DNA of 64,000 bases from a virus, in the IMG/VR virus record IMGVR_UViG_3300044845_000594, positions 1 to 64,000 of that record, one strand, 5' to 3'. A program made the position numbers and the translations under genes. The notes under the pieces were generated by a model that ran no database searches, was not told the DNA's origin, and saw only the letters and a program-made list of their open reading frames with translations. Of this stretch, positions 16,635 to 26,571 are shown in pieces (the stretch's first letter is position 1; each line of letters opens with the position of its first letter).

Positions 16635-17123
16635 ATGGCTGATTTATTAATGAGAATGCCGTTTCAGTACGAACCAAAAAAGAAAAATAGGTTTATACTA
16701 ACATTTGACTCTAGTTTGGGTATTAATTCATGGTATGTTGAAAAAGCGTCAAGACCGTCAATTAAAATTGATACAAAAGAAATTAAATTTTTGAATACTG
16801 AAACTTATGTTGCAGGGTCTTTTGCGTGGGACACTATTTCTGTAACCTTAAGAGACCCGATTGGTCCATCGGCAGCTCAGGCGGTAATGGAGTGGGTTCG
16901 TTTACATGCTGAATCAGTAACAGGTCGTATGGGTTATGCTGCTGGTTACAAAAAAGATGTGAACTTAGAAATGTTAGACCCAACAGGAGTTGCAGTTGAA
17001 AAGTGGATATTACAAAATTGTAGTATAACGGAAGCAAAATTTAATGAGGTCGGGTATGATGGTTCAGACCTTATGACTGTAGACATGACTTTGAGACCGG
17101 ATAGATGTATTCTAGTTTACTAA
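16635..17123 (+). CDS. 19: Tail tube protein, T4 gp19-like
   Basis: A 162-residue protein, the size of T4 gp19 (163). It forms the inner tube through which DNA passes. The pattern RFILTFDSSLGINSWYVEKASRPSI, then the FLNTETYVAGSFAWDTISVTLRD strand pair and the final DLMTVDMTLRPDRCIL strand fits the tube fold. It is separately transcribed, with its own TATTTATA element upstream and a terminator downstream, as expected for a protein needed in many copies. Confidence 0.85.
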   Translation: MADLLMRMPFQYEPKKKNRFILTFDSSLGINSWYVEKASRPSIKIDTKEIKFLNTETYVAGSFAWDTISVTLRDPIGPSAAQAVMEWVRLHAESVTGRMGYAAGYKKDVNLEMLDPTGVAVEKWILQNCSITEAKFNEVGYDGSDLMTVDMTLRPDRCILVY

Positions 17124-17147
17124 AATTTTAAAAATAAAATTATAATT

Positions 17148-17173
17148 AATCCCGTCAATAGATGGGATTTTTT
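17148..17173 (+). terminator. Intrinsic terminator after tail tube
   Basis: AATCCC (17148-17153) pairs with GGGATT (17164-17169), followed by a T run to 17173. The ATG at 17162 lies inside this hairpin, which argues against it as a gene start. Confidence 0.75.
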
Positions 17174-17215
17174 ATTTACAATAATTTTATTCAAAATATT
17201 TTTAAAATAAAAACT

Positions 17216-17968
17216 ATGGACGAATCAGCAAAATACGGGCAAATGGATTTTAGTTTGCCACATGACGTAATAAAATTACCATCACAAGGTATATTTTACA
17301 AACCAAAAAAAGAAACTATTAAAGTAGGTTTTTTAACCGCACAAGATGAAAATATTTTGATGTCACAAAATAACGATAAAGATGGAATTATTTATTCATT
17401 ACTTAGACAAAAAATATATGAACCTGGATTTAACATTAATGATATGTTAGATTGTGACGTTCAAGCAGTTTTAATTTTTTTAAGAAACACATCTTTTGGT
17501 CCTGAATATAACTTTACGGTTACTGACCCGAGAACAAACAAAACTTTTGAAACAACTGTTCTTTTAGATGCGTTGGATTACAAACCGATTGAAGAAAAAC
17601 CTGATTTTGAAGGGTTATTCTCATATGTACTACCAAAATCTAAAAAAGAAGTTAAGTTTAGACTGTTGACAATTGGGGACCAAAAAGAGTTGGACAAATT
17701 TAATTCTCAATATCCAGCCGGTATGACCGTACCTATTGCAACCAAAAGATTAGAAAAACAAATTGTAGAAATCGATGGTTCTAAGGACCCACTTCAAATT
17801 GTAAAGTTTATTAATCAAATGCCAATATCAGATGCAAAAGACTTTAGAAGATTTGCATATAAATGTGAACCAAAAATCGATTTACAAAAAGTAATTCAAA
17901 CCCCGTCTGGAGAAAAAGTGACTATTGATGTTACTTTTGGGGTGGAGTTTTTTCGCCCTTTCTTCTGA
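17216..17968 (+). CDS. 26: Tail assembly chaperone / baseplate protein, T4 gp26-like (G analogue)
   Basis: Residues from MDESAKYG onward match the T4_baseplate (gp26/gp51) family: PHDVIKLPSQGIFY near the start, then VGFLTAQDENIL and CDVQAVLIFLRNTSFGPEY. The ATG at 17216 is chosen over 17162, because the latter is in the upstream terminator and 17216 has an A-rich leader. It ends at TGA 17966-17968, just after a T6C run. The following 62-codon frame overlaps in the +1 frame. The position between tube and tape measure is exactly that of phage tail chaperone G/GT pairs. The family is known in T4 as baseplate hub assembly proteins; the chaperone role is inferred from position and overlap. Confidence 0.75.
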   Translation: MDESAKYGQMDFSLPHDVIKLPSQGIFYKPKKETIKVGFLTAQDENILMSQNNDKDGIIYSLLRQKIYEPGFNINDMLDCDVQAVLIFLRNTSFGPEYNFTVTDPRTNKTFETTVLLDALDYKPIEEKPDFEGLFSYVLPKSKKEVKFRLLTIGDQKELDKFNSQYPAGMTVPIATKRLEKQIVEIDGSKDPLQIVKFINQMPISDAKDFRRFAYKCEPKIDLQKVIQTPSGEKVTIDVTFGVEFFRPFF

Positions 17969-18113
17969 TTATCAAAAACATCTATTAGACGAAATATATT
18001 ATTTAGTCAAGTTCGCAAGATTTTCTTATCGAGACATCATGAGTATGCCAACATATGAAAGAAAGTTCTTCATTAATAAGTTGATTGAAGAAAATAAAAA
18101 ACAACAAGAATAA
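17925..18113 (+). CDS. Chaperone extension (T analogue), possibly made by frameshift
   Basis: A 62-codon frame overlapping the gp26-like gene by 44 bases in the +1 frame. After the overlap it encodes FFALSSDYQKHLLDEIYYLVKFARFSYRD and MPTYERKFFINKLIEE, the pattern of small tail-chaperone C-terminal domains (helical, with the MPxYERxxF motif). If the ribosome slips at T6C (17948-17954), the upstream protein would continue as GVEFFALSSDYQ. It may instead start at the ATG at 17925. It ends 20 bases before the tape measure gene. Confidence 0.7.
   Translation: MMLLLGWSFFALSSDYQKHLLDEIYYLVKFARFSYRDIMSMPTYERKFFINKLIEENKKQQE
17948..17954 (+). promoter_or_regulatory. Candidate programmed frameshift site T6C
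   Basis: In the gp26-like frame the codons are GAG TTT TTT CGC. Slipping +1 or -2 on the six T keeps Phe pairing and continues as TTC GCC CTT into the downstream frame. The Mu tail chaperone is known to use a -2 type slip. Confidence 0.5.
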
Positions 18114-18121
18114 TATTTATT
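18114..18121 (+). promoter_or_regulatory. Late-promoter-like element (TATTTATT) before tape measure
   Basis: TATTTATT lies 12 bases before the ATG of the tape measure gene and directly follows the stop of the chaperone extension. Confidence 0.35.
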
Positions 18122-18133
18122 AAATAAAACTAT

Positions 18134-20143
18134 ATGATGTTTTTAGGTTATTCTGACCCTTTTGCTGGCACTGGTAGTGGCGGTCCTACCTATACAGATG
18201 TACAAGTTTCCAACTTTTCAGACCAATTAAATAAGGCGTTTAATTCTGCATTTGACCAAACAAGGGTTGAAAATTTCTTTTTAACGTTAGAATCCAAAGC
18301 AACAAAACTAAATACAACTTTAGGTCAAGGACTTAGAAAGGGCGTTGTTGAATTTCAAGAAGAAATTTATAAAGTTTATGAAGAAGGTATACAATATGGT
18401 ATTGCATTTGAAGATGCGGGAAAATTTCTAGAAGGAGTACAATCAAGTATGGGTAGGATGATTCCTACAAGTGCTGAAATGACAAAAAACGCATTAGTTT
18501 TTGGAAAAGCAATCGGAGAAACTCCTGAGAATGTCGCTAAACTTATTGGAGGAATGACTCAATATGGTATTACACAAAGTAAATCCATTGCGATAATGAA
18601 TAAAGTTGCTGCAACCGCAAAGGCGTCAGGTGTTGATGCAAAGGTACTAACCAAAACAGTGTCTGATAATATCCAAAAGGCTCAAATATACGGTTTTAAA
18701 AATGGTGTCGAAGGTTTAACAAAAATGGCCGCTCAAGCACAACGTGTAGGTTTAAGTTTAGATAAAGCACAAACAACAGCAAACCTAATCTTGAATGGTG
18801 GTCCCGAAAAGGCCGTGGAAATGGCTTCTCAATTACAAGCATTAGGTGGTAATATTGGTGCATTAGGTGACCCCTTTCAATTAATACACATGTCAATGTA
18901 TGATATGGAAGGACTTCAAGACCAAATTATTAAAGCCTCATCAGCTGCTGTTGATTTTAATGAAACTACAGGTGAATTTAAAATTGGTGGTGAGGAAATG
19001 TTGAGATTAAGACAACAAGCCGATATTTTAGGTCTATCTTATGAAGACGTTGCTAAAGGGGCAATCAATGCCAGAAAAGAACAAGAAATTATGTCCAAAG
19101 GGATTGATTTTAAAGGTTTAACTGAGGAACAAAGAGGGTTAGTTTCAAGTTTGGCAGAAATTGGACCTGGAGGTAAAGTATCTATAGATTTACCAGGTTT
19201 TGATGAAGCAGGAAAAGACTTGGCAACACTTATGAATGATAATACTTTCATAGATGCATTGAATCAGTACAACAAAGATTTAGGTAAGAGCGAACAAGAT
19301 TTACAAACAGAAATGTTACAAAATGCTAAAAATCAACTAAGTGTACAAGATAAACAATTGGCAACATTAATTACAATTCAAAACCAAGGTATTTTTGGTC
19401 AAGGTTTAGATGTTGGGAAAACAATACTTAAAGCCGGAGAAGATAAAACATTATATGGTGCGGCTGAAACATCTCTTAATGGTTTAATCAGAGAGTTCAA
19501 AAATTCGTTTGATAATGCAAATTCCTCAATTAAAACCGCATACGAATTTCAATTGGCTACTTTTACAACTTTTATAGCAACTCTTAAAGCTCTTGTTGAT
19601 ACAACTGTTGCCTCTATACAAGTAACACTTGGGGGTATAACACCACCTTCACCAAACCCAACAGTAAAAGTTTCAGATGCATTTGTACCTGCAGGTGGAG
19701 GAAAAATGGTTACGGGTTCTTTTGGTAAATTTTTGGGAGACACTAAAGATGATATGTTACTTTCTCCTGGAATTGGAGATTTTTTTAACAAATATAATGA
19801 ATCTGAAAATATTTTAAAATCAATTGGAGGTCCCAAATCGGGAGGAGATTTATCTTTATTATATAAAAACGCTACCGCTCAACCATCACAAAATTTGGTT
19901 GACTTATTAACAAAGTCTTCTTCATTTTCACCAACTAATACAGAAACAACTCAAAAAGTAGAAATTGGAGGTAAAACTGAAGTTACTTTGAACATTAACA
20001 CAAATATACCACAAAATCTAATAAACGAAGTTTTAAATACGTCACAATTAAAAGAAACAATTATGTCCACAGTCAATACTAGATTAAGTGCTGAATATTC
20101 AGATAAATTATCAAATGCATTTATTACTCAAAAAAGAGGATAA
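18134..20143 (+). CDS. 29: Tail tape measure protein
   Basis: A 669-residue, mainly helical protein directly after the tail chaperone pair. Long Ala/Gln-rich helices (about 40-390), a hydrophobic stretch (FQLATFTTFIATLKALVDTTVASI, about 470-495) and a Ser/Asn-rich C-terminal part fit a tape measure. Repeated GxxxGMTQYG-type turns are typical. By the known rule of about 1.5 Angstrom per residue, the tail would be near 100 nm, similar to T4 (gp29, 590 residues). The start has two ATG codons in tandem at 18134-18139. It would sit inside the tube, and be the target of the chaperones upstream. Confidence 0.8.
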   Translation: MMFLGYSDPFAGTGSGGPTYTDVQVSNFSDQLNKAFNSAFDQTRVENFFLTLESKATKLNTTLGQGLRKGVVEFQEEIYKVYEEGIQYGIAFEDAGKFLEGVQSSMGRMIPTSAEMTKNALVFGKAIGETPENVAKLIGGMTQYGITQSKSIAIMNKVAATAKASGVDAKVLTKTVSDNIQKAQIYGFKNGVEGLTKMAAQAQRVGLSLDKAQTTANLILNGGPEKAVEMASQLQALGGNIGALGDPFQLIHMSMYDMEGLQDQIIKASSAAVDFNETTGEFKIGGEEMLRLRQQADILGLSYEDVAKGAINARKEQEIMSKGIDFKGLTEEQRGLVSSLAEIGPGGKVSIDLPGFDEAGKDLATLMNDNTFIDALNQYNKDLGKSEQDLQTEMLQNAKNQLSVQDKQLATLITIQNQGIFGQGLDVGKTILKAGEDKTLYGAAETSLNGLIREFKNSFDNANSSIKTAYEFQLATFTTFIATLKALVDTTVASIQVTLGGITPPSPNPTVKVSDAFVPAGGGKMVTGSFGKFLGDTKDDMLLSPGIGDFFNKYNESENILKSIGGPKSGGDLSLLYKNATAQPSQNLVDLLTKSSSFSPTNTETTQKVEIGGKTEVTLNINTNIPQNLINEVLNTSQLKETIMSTVNTRLSAEYSDKLSNAFITQKRG

Positions 20144-20158
20144 AAATTAAACAATGTC

Positions 20159-20166
20159 TATTTATA
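20159..20166 (+). promoter_or_regulatory. Late-promoter-like TATTTATA element
   Basis: An exact TATTTATA, 14 bases before the start of the giant baseplate gene. Confidence 0.5.
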
Positions 20167-20180
20167 AAATAAACAAATAA

Positions 20181-23100
20181 ATGGATAGTCCACTTTCATT
20201 TAACTCTTCTGAAAACTTTAGAAAAAGATTATTAACACGAAATCTTAAACCATATCGTGTTGACGGCACATCTTTTGGAGAATCTTTTCAAAATAAAGAA
20301 TTTCAAATTGTAGATTATTCAGTAAAAGACTCTGAAGAAATTTCTAAAATTGGTGACATACAGGAAAAAGATTTATATAAACAAAATAAATATGGCCCTG
20401 ATAATAGTAACTCCACCTACGGAGATATGGTCAATATTAACGTTAATCTTAATGTTGAAACTAATTTTGGTTTATATGGTTTTAAAAACTCCATTAACTC
20501 TAAATTAGAAAAAATTGGAGACGGACAAGAAAAATTATTGTATGTTAATAACATTTACGGGCCAACAGAATTTGAAACATCATATGGTAATACCATAGAA
20601 ATTAACAAAAATTTACAAACAGAAACAAATAAAGGTAAATATGGTTACCCTTTAACTGTTGGAAGTGATTTAGAAAAAATTGGTGATACAAAAGAAAAAG
20701 AATTAATTGTAACAAACCTTTATAAACCACTTAACACAAATGACCGTGGTTTTGGTGATACTGTATGGTACATTAATAATAATCAAACAATTCAATCAAG
20801 AGGAGAGGGTGAATATAGTATTTCGGATACAATAAATAGTTTTTTAGATAGTATAGGAAACCAACAAGAAATTTTATCTAAAGTAAGAAATGCGTATAAA
20901 AATTCTGCAATTAATGGTTTTGGTACGCCTGTTTATTCAATTAATGATTTAAAACCTTTTGTAACAAATGGACAAGGTGAATATACTATCGCCGATACAA
21001 TCAACAGTTTTTTAAATTCTATTGGTAATCAACAAGAAATTGCGTTAAAAGTATTAAACGTTTATAAAAATACTAGTAATAATGGTTTTGGAACACCTGT
21101 TTATAGTATTCAAAATAACCAAGTTATTCAAACTGTAGGTGCGGGAGAGTACAATATTTCTGATACTGTAAACAATAGATTAGAAACAAACGGTAATGAT
21201 AGGGAAGTTATTTTAAGAGTTTTAAATAAATATACACCTGACGCATCCACTCCAGGGTACGGAGCAACAAAATATTCAATTAATAACATATTATCTTTAG
21301 GTTCAAATGAAGGTGAATATGGTTTCCCTGATACAATAAATAGCGAATTAGAACAAGATGGTGAACAAAATAGAAATACCTTATACCCATTAAACCAATA
21401 TGGTCCTGGTGGTGGTTTTTTAGATACTGTATTCCCATTTATTAATAAGCAAACAAAGGCTAACGAAAAAGAATATGACTTTACAGACACAATTAATAGT
21501 GAGTTAGAAATTAAAGGTGAAACCGATAGACCCATATTATTTGCTATAAATCAATATGGACCTGAACAAGGACAATCTCAATCTACTGTAGTTCCAAATT
21601 TAAATTTACAAACAAACGCCAACGAAGGTAATTATGGTTTTCCTGATACACTAGACAGTGAATTAGAAATTAAAGGTGAAAATGAAAGACCTTTATTATT
21701 TAGTGTAAATCAATATAACCCTGAAAATCAACCAACAGATTCAGTAGACATCAATGTAAATTTGGGTAAATTGTCAAATGAAGGTGAATATGGTTTTCCC
21801 GATACTAAAGGTAGTGGATTAGAAGTTATTGGATTTCAAAAAGAACAAGAGGCATATGTTAGAAATAAATATGTAACAGGTGATGGAGACTATGATGTAA
21901 TAACAATTGATGAAATTATACCAACAAGTTATGGAAGTGCATATGCATATTCATTAACACCTTTAAATTTTATACCTTCAACCTATAGACCTATTAATAT
22001 ATTATTAAGCGACAACCCAAGAGGTTCTGATGGTACTTTGTCACAGGATTCCGCATTAGCGGGAATTGGTGCAAGACAATTAAAAAAAGAATATAAGTAT
22101 AGAATTGCAAGTGAGTTGTTGTCTCAAACTTTAGGTAGAGTTAATGCTCTTGACTCATCGGTTGACCCCGATAGTGGTGAAATATCAGTAAAACCAAACC
22201 TTAACCCATTTGACGCAGCGGGAATAATATCAGGAAATATTCCGTTATTAGCTAGAAATTATACAATTACATCACCTGAATCATTAGTTGGAAGAGCGTT
22301 GAATTTTACAGCTAAAATAGCAGGATTATATTCACCGTATTCCATTATAGTTGGAGAATATTTTGACTACCCAAATAAACGTATGTTAAATAGACTTGTT
22401 GAAAACCCAGTTGAAGTTGTGACAAGTACTGTTATGGGAGCAATTAGAACAATAACAGGTCAAAAAAACAAAAGAGGGTCTGAACTTTTTTTAGCCAACA
22501 CATCTAACGCAACAAGAAGTCTATTGTTTGGGCAATTGTTTTATAATTTATATAGACCTGATTATAGAGGTCTAACTTTAAGAAGACCTTCTTTATTTGC
22601 CCCATCCCCTGAATTTTATGGTGGTGGTAATTCTGATGATATATTTTCTACTTTAATATCTCCAGTTAATGCTCAACCCCTAGACAGGAACGGAGAACCT
22701 AGTGGTGCACCTGTTTACTCAGTGGGTGAAATAGGAAAGTATTTTGAAGGTGAAGCGTTTCAAAATTATAAATTTGGTCTCAACACTAGAAATTATATAG
22801 ATGGTACAACACCTTTAGCTGGTGGATTCACATGGTCTTCTAAAAAATCATATTTTAAAACAGGACAATTAGCAGGTCCTGAAGGAAAACAAAGATTTGG
22901 TGAAAGTAGCGTATTTACAAAAAATTATGAGTCAGCGTTCAAAGATACTGAGTCTTGGAAAATAGAAGAAAACAATGTATGGAGAGACGGTTCAATTTTA
23001 GACACAACTCAAAAAATTGTTGATTCTGCAGACAGGTCAGGAATTAAAAAATTAGAACACGTTGGTACTGCGATAAATCAAATATCTAAAGTTTTTAATG

Positions 23101-26100
23101 ATGGATATGTTGAAATGACAAAAGGTTCTCGAGTTATTAGATATACTTCAAAAAACTCAGTAGGTAGTACAGACAGTACAATAAAAGGATATGAATATTG
23201 TAGATTATTTACAAAAGATGTTCCTTTTACAAATTATTCACAACTACAAAAAACGGATGGTAATATTAGAAATTATACCTATTCAGTTTTAGATAATACA
23301 TATAACCTTAATATTGTACCATTCAATGATAAAAACGGACAATCGTCAAATATTATTAATGGTCAGGTTAAAAAATATATGCTTTCGTTAGAAAATTTGG
23401 CTTGGAGAACATCAAACAAACCTGGTTTTACCGTACAAGATTTACCGGCTTGTGAAAGAGGACCCAATGGTGGTAGAATTATGTGGTTTCCTCCATATAA
23501 CTTGACATTTAGTGAAGACACAAGACCCGACTTCAGTAATACAAATTTCATAGGTAGACCAGAACCCATATACACATATAATAGTACTGAAAGAAATGGG
23601 TCATTATCTTTTGACATTATAGTTGACCATCCCTCTATCTCAAACATTTTAGTGGACCAAGAGTTGAAAGATATAAAACCTGAGTCAGAATTGAAAAAAG
23701 TTATGGATTCATTTTTTGCAGGGTGTTTAAAATATGACATTTATACATTAGGTCAAAGATTCGCATCTTTAGCCCCACAGGATATTCAAACCGCTATTCA
23801 ACTAATAAAATATCCTGAACAAGCAACAACCATAGTAAAAGAAACACCTGACCCCGAACCTGTAAAAGAAGAAATTGTAAAAACAACACCACCAGAAACT
23901 GAAACAAAAATTTCAGACCCAAAGTTTCAAGAAATATTTTTGTTTTTTGAAAACGCCCAACCTAACGATTCAAGTAGTTCAACAACAAGTAAAGATTTTG
24001 AATATTGGTATAATGAATATGTGTCAAATAAAACATTATATGACACAACAAAACCACTTAATAAAGTTTTTAAATATAGTGACGCAAATAAAGTGGCTCT
24101 TAACACAACAACAACTCCTACTTTTTCATTAACCGAATATGTTGACACAAGAAAACAAACCCTTAGTGGATTTTTTGATAATATATTACAAGAGTTTAAT
24201 GATTTAAAAGAGTTTTTAAGTGAAGTATTTAAAGTTTTAGACTCAGGTGGAGAAGTCACTTTTGACTTATTGGCAACTGCCAGCTCAACAAATACCAGTG
24301 GTAATCAAAATTTGTCTGAAAGAAGAAACGATGCGGTTTTAAAGTTTATTGAAAAGTTTACAGTAAATAATAAAACTTTAAAATCATTTATAGATTCAGG
24401 AAAACTAAAAATAAATGCTAAAGCGACGGGCTCAAGTGCTGCAATTCAAGACCCTAAATATTCACAAATTGATTGTACCAAACCATTTAAATCACAATAC
24501 GAAGAAGGAATTTATTCTGTACAGGCAATGGCATGTAGAAGAGTAAAAATTGAAAAAATTGTATATAAACCAGGACCACCCGCAAAATCAGAAACACCAC
24601 CTTCACAAGTAGAGTCTGCTGCTCCAAATCCTACCGCTGCTGAAAGTACAGCACCGAAACCAACACCACAAAACCAAGTAATTGACAACTTTAAACAAAC
24701 ACCACAATATAAAGATTTGGCGAAAAAAATATTAAGAAGGTTACTTACAGAGTGTAATTATTTTCAAATGGTTAAAGAGACAAATCCATTTATTTATGAC
24801 ACAATTAGAAGTAAGTTTCAGTATTTTAATCCTGTTTTCCACTCTATTACTCCTGAAGGTCTAAACTCAAGATTAACATTTTTACAACAATGTGTAAGAC
24901 CAGGAGATACAATTCCAACTGTTTCACAAAATGCGGCAGGAACATATAGTTTAGATTATAACGACGCCTTTAACAGTGCATTTGGTGCACCACCTGTTTT
25001 GGTATTAAGGATTGGTGATTTTTTCCACACTAAAATAATACCTGATAGGTTAGATATAAAATATGAACTTAATTCAAATATACCGTTAGATTTGAATCCT
25101 GAAGGAATAGGCGTTCAACCTATGTTTGCAAGCATAACATTAGGATTTAAAATGATAGGTGGTCATGGATTGGCGGGTCCGATAGCCGAACTTCAAAACG
25201 CCCTTTCATTTAATTATTATGCAAATACTGAAATGTATGATGAAAGGGCGACAATAACCGAAGATGTAACATCACAGTATGATGCAGAATATTTTGAAGC
25301 TTTGAAAATAAACCCATTGACAAGACCACAGCAAAACCAACAAAATAAAATTGGAACTACAATTGGAAAACAAGAATCATCTAAATATGATACAACATTA
25401 AGTGGATTTACAGGTGTTTTATCATATAAAGAAAATATGAAAAATTTTATAGACATAACCAAAGAATATGCAAATAGTGTTTTTCAAAATTTAAAAAATA
25501 TAAATGATAAGTTATTGATTGGAGGAATTTTAATTTTTACAAAAGATAGAAAATACCAAACGGGATATTTTAATAACATCAATCAACCACAAACTAACTT
25601 AGTAAAAATATTTGGAAAAAGTCAGTATGAAAATAAAGTTGATGCGTTGTTTTCTAAAGCAAAAGAAGATGTAGAAAATGAAACAAGCCCGATATTGGCT
25701 AGTTTACCTCTACAGAATTTTACAAATATATCGACAAGAAAAATTAAAAGAAAACTTAAAGATATGATAGATAGTCGACAGTCAACTTACCTGTCTATTA
25801 TAACTGAGGCGTCTAACAACATTGTAAAAAATCAAGTTGATGAAACTAAAACAATTGATTTATTAGACCAATTAAATTATGTGTGTAATTCTTTCGATGG
25901 TTATTCTAACGATAAAAATGAAGTAATTGTTTTTTCTTTGACAGGTACTTCTGCGGTTGACCCATCTAATACGACATACGCAAATACTTTGGATGAGTTA
26001 AAAGGAGACTTATTAATTGTTGGAACCAAAATGAGCACATTTAATAACAACTTAGAAACATATAGTCTGATTCCAACCGCTCAAGATGAAGTATATAACG

Positions 26101-26570
26101 ATGAGTTTGATTTCAATACCTTTATAGATTCGGACCCAGATGCGATAAGTCCTGAAGAAAATAGATTTTTTATGATATTCGGTAAAGAAATTATTGATGA
26201 CTATACCAAATTTTTAAATGAAGTCGTCGATACAATTTCAAACAATGAAAGAAAAACCGACTGGTTTAATTATCTTAAAGGTAATTTAGGTTTTACAAAT
26301 ACGGGACAAGAAATACCAACAGGACCTTACGCAAAATATAAAGATTCAAAAGCTTTTGTTGATGCAAGATTTAAAAGTTTCGAAGATAATTTTTTAAGTA
26401 AAGAATTTTGTTCAACATGTAGTTATAATTTAAATAAAGATAAGGAAAGAAAACTAAATTTTTCTCAAGTATTATTTCCAGCACAAACAGAAATTGACAA
26501 CATGAAAGCCCTAAACGCATCAACTAATTCTACAGGTGATGAATATAACTTAAAAGTTTCATTCGACTAA
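20181..26570 (+). CDS. Giant baseplate protein with tandem repeats and OmpA-like domain
   Basis: A 2129-residue protein after the tape measure, where T4 has the tube-cap/baseplate genes 48 and 54. Residues about 55-565 are nine to ten copies of a repeat of roughly 50 residues (consensus around LExxGxxxE, NxYGP and EYGFPDTINS). A region near 1100 (MWFPPYNLTFSED, then YNSTERNGSLSFD) resembles tube-initiator type baseplate domains. Residues about 1350-1465 resemble an OmpA/MotB peptidoglycan-binding domain (LLATASSTNTSG, NLSERRNDAVLKF, MACRRVKIEKI). Near 1610, GDFFHTKIIPDRLDIKYE and a further beta region follow. No signal peptide. It is adjacent to the gp53-like gene (two bases). A role in joining tube to baseplate and touching peptidoglycan during infection is inferred. 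Confidence 0.65.
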   Translation: MDSPLSFNSSENFRKRLLTRNLKPYRVDGTSFGESFQNKEFQIVDYSVKDSEEISKIGDIQEKDLYKQNKYGPDNSNSTYGDMVNINVNLNVETNFGLYGFKNSINSKLEKIGDGQEKLLYVNNIYGPTEFETSYGNTIEINKNLQTETNKGKYGYPLTVGSDLEKIGDTKEKELIVTNLYKPLNTNDRGFGDTVWYINNNQTIQSRGEGEYSISDTINSFLDSIGNQQEILSKVRNAYKNSAINGFGTPVYSINDLKPFVTNGQGEYTIADTINSFLNSIGNQQEIALKVLNVYKNTSNNGFGTPVYSIQNNQVIQTVGAGEYNISDTVNNRLETNGNDREVILRVLNKYTPDASTPGYGATKYSINNILSLGSNEGEYGFPDTINSELEQDGEQNRNTLYPLNQYGPGGGFLDTVFPFINKQTKANEKEYDFTDTINSELEIKGETDRPILFAINQYGPEQGQSQSTVVPNLNLQTNANEGNYGFPDTLDSELEIKGENERPLLFSVNQYNPENQPTDSVDINVNLGKLSNEGEYGFPDTKGSGLEVIGFQKEQEAYVRNKYVTGDGDYDVITIDEIIPTSYGSAYAYSLTPLNFIPSTYRPINILLSDNPRGSDGTLSQDSALAGIGARQLKKEYKYRIASELLSQTLGRVNALDSSVDPDSGEISVKPNLNPFDAAGIISGNIPLLARNYTITSPESLVGRALNFTAKIAGLYSPYSIIVGEYFDYPNKRMLNRLVENPVEVVTSTVMGAIRTITGQKNKRGSELFLANTSNATRSLLFGQLFYNLYRPDYRGLTLRRPSLFAPSPEFYGGGNSDDIFSTLISPVNAQPLDRNGEPSGAPVYSVGEIGKYFEGEAFQNYKFGLNTRNYIDGTTPLAGGFTWSSKKSYFKTGQLAGPEGKQRFGESSVFTKNYESAFKDTESWKIEENNVWRDGSILDTTQKIVDSADRSGIKKLEHVGTAINQISKVFNDGYVEMTKGSRVIRYTSKNSVGSTDSTIKGYEYCRLFTKDVPFTNYSQLQKTDGNIRNYTYSVLDNTYNLNIVPFNDKNGQSSNIINGQVKKYMLSLENLAWRTSNKPGFTVQDLPACERGPNGGRIMWFPPYNLTFSEDTRPDFSNTNFIGRPEPIYTYNSTERNGSLSFDIIVDHPSISNILVDQELKDIKPESELKKVMDSFFAGCLKYDIYTLGQRFASLAPQDIQTAIQLIKYPEQATTIVKETPDPEPVKEEIVKTTPPETETKISDPKFQEIFLFFENAQPNDSSSSTTSKDFEYWYNEYVSNKTLYDTTKPLNKVFKYSDANKVALNTTTTPTFSLTEYVDTRKQTLSGFFDNILQEFNDLKEFLSEVFKVLDSGGEVTFDLLATASSTNTSGNQNLSERRNDAVLKFIEKFTVNNKTLKSFIDSGKLKINAKATGSSAAIQDPKYSQIDCTKPFKSQYEEGIYSVQAMACRRVKIEKIVYKPGPPAKSETPPSQVESAAPNPTAAESTAPKPTPQNQVIDNFKQTPQYKDLAKKILRRLLTECNYFQMVKETNPFIYDTIRSKFQYFNPVFHSITPEGLNSRLTFLQQCVRPGDTIPTVSQNAAGTYSLDYNDAFNSAFGAPPVLVLRIGDFFHTKIIPDRLDIKYELNSNIPLDLNPEGIGVQPMFASITLGFKMIGGHGLAGPIAELQNALSFNYYANTEMYDERATITEDVTSQYDAEYFEALKINPLTRPQQNQQNKIGTTIGKQESSKYDTTLSGFTGVLSYKENMKNFIDITKEYANSVFQNLKNINDKLLIGGILIFTKDRKYQTGYFNNINQPQTNLVKIFGKSQYENKVDALFSKAKEDVENETSPILASLPLQNFTNISTRKIKRKLKDMIDSRQSTYLSIITEASNNIVKNQVDETKTIDLLDQLNYVCNSFDGYSNDKNEVIVFSLTGTSAVDPSNTTYANTLDELKGDLLIVGTKMSTFNNNLETYSLIPTAQDEVYNDEFDFNTFIDSDPDAISPEENRFFMIFGKEIIDDYTKFLNEVVDTISNNERKTDWFNYLKGNLGFTNTGQEIPTGPYAKYKDSKAFVDARFKSFEDNFLSKEFCSTCSYNLNKDKERKLNFSQVLFPAQTEIDNMKALNASTNSTGDEYNLKVSFD
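20343..21890 (+). repeat. About ten tandem coding repeats of roughly 50 residues
   Basis: Each unit runs as LExxG-(D/N/E)xxE-x2-L-x3-N-x-YGP, then a variable part with an (I/V)N-x-N strand, then GEYGFPDTINS. Nine units are clear and the tenth is partial. The last units (from about 21300) are closest to each other. Codons differ between units, so the expansion is not recent. Confidence 0.75.
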
Positions 26571-26571
26571 T

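Noticed and set aside
17162-17215. Start of the gp26-like gene at 17162
   Set aside because: The ATG lies inside the terminator hairpin of the tail tube gene; 17216 fits the family start and leader style.
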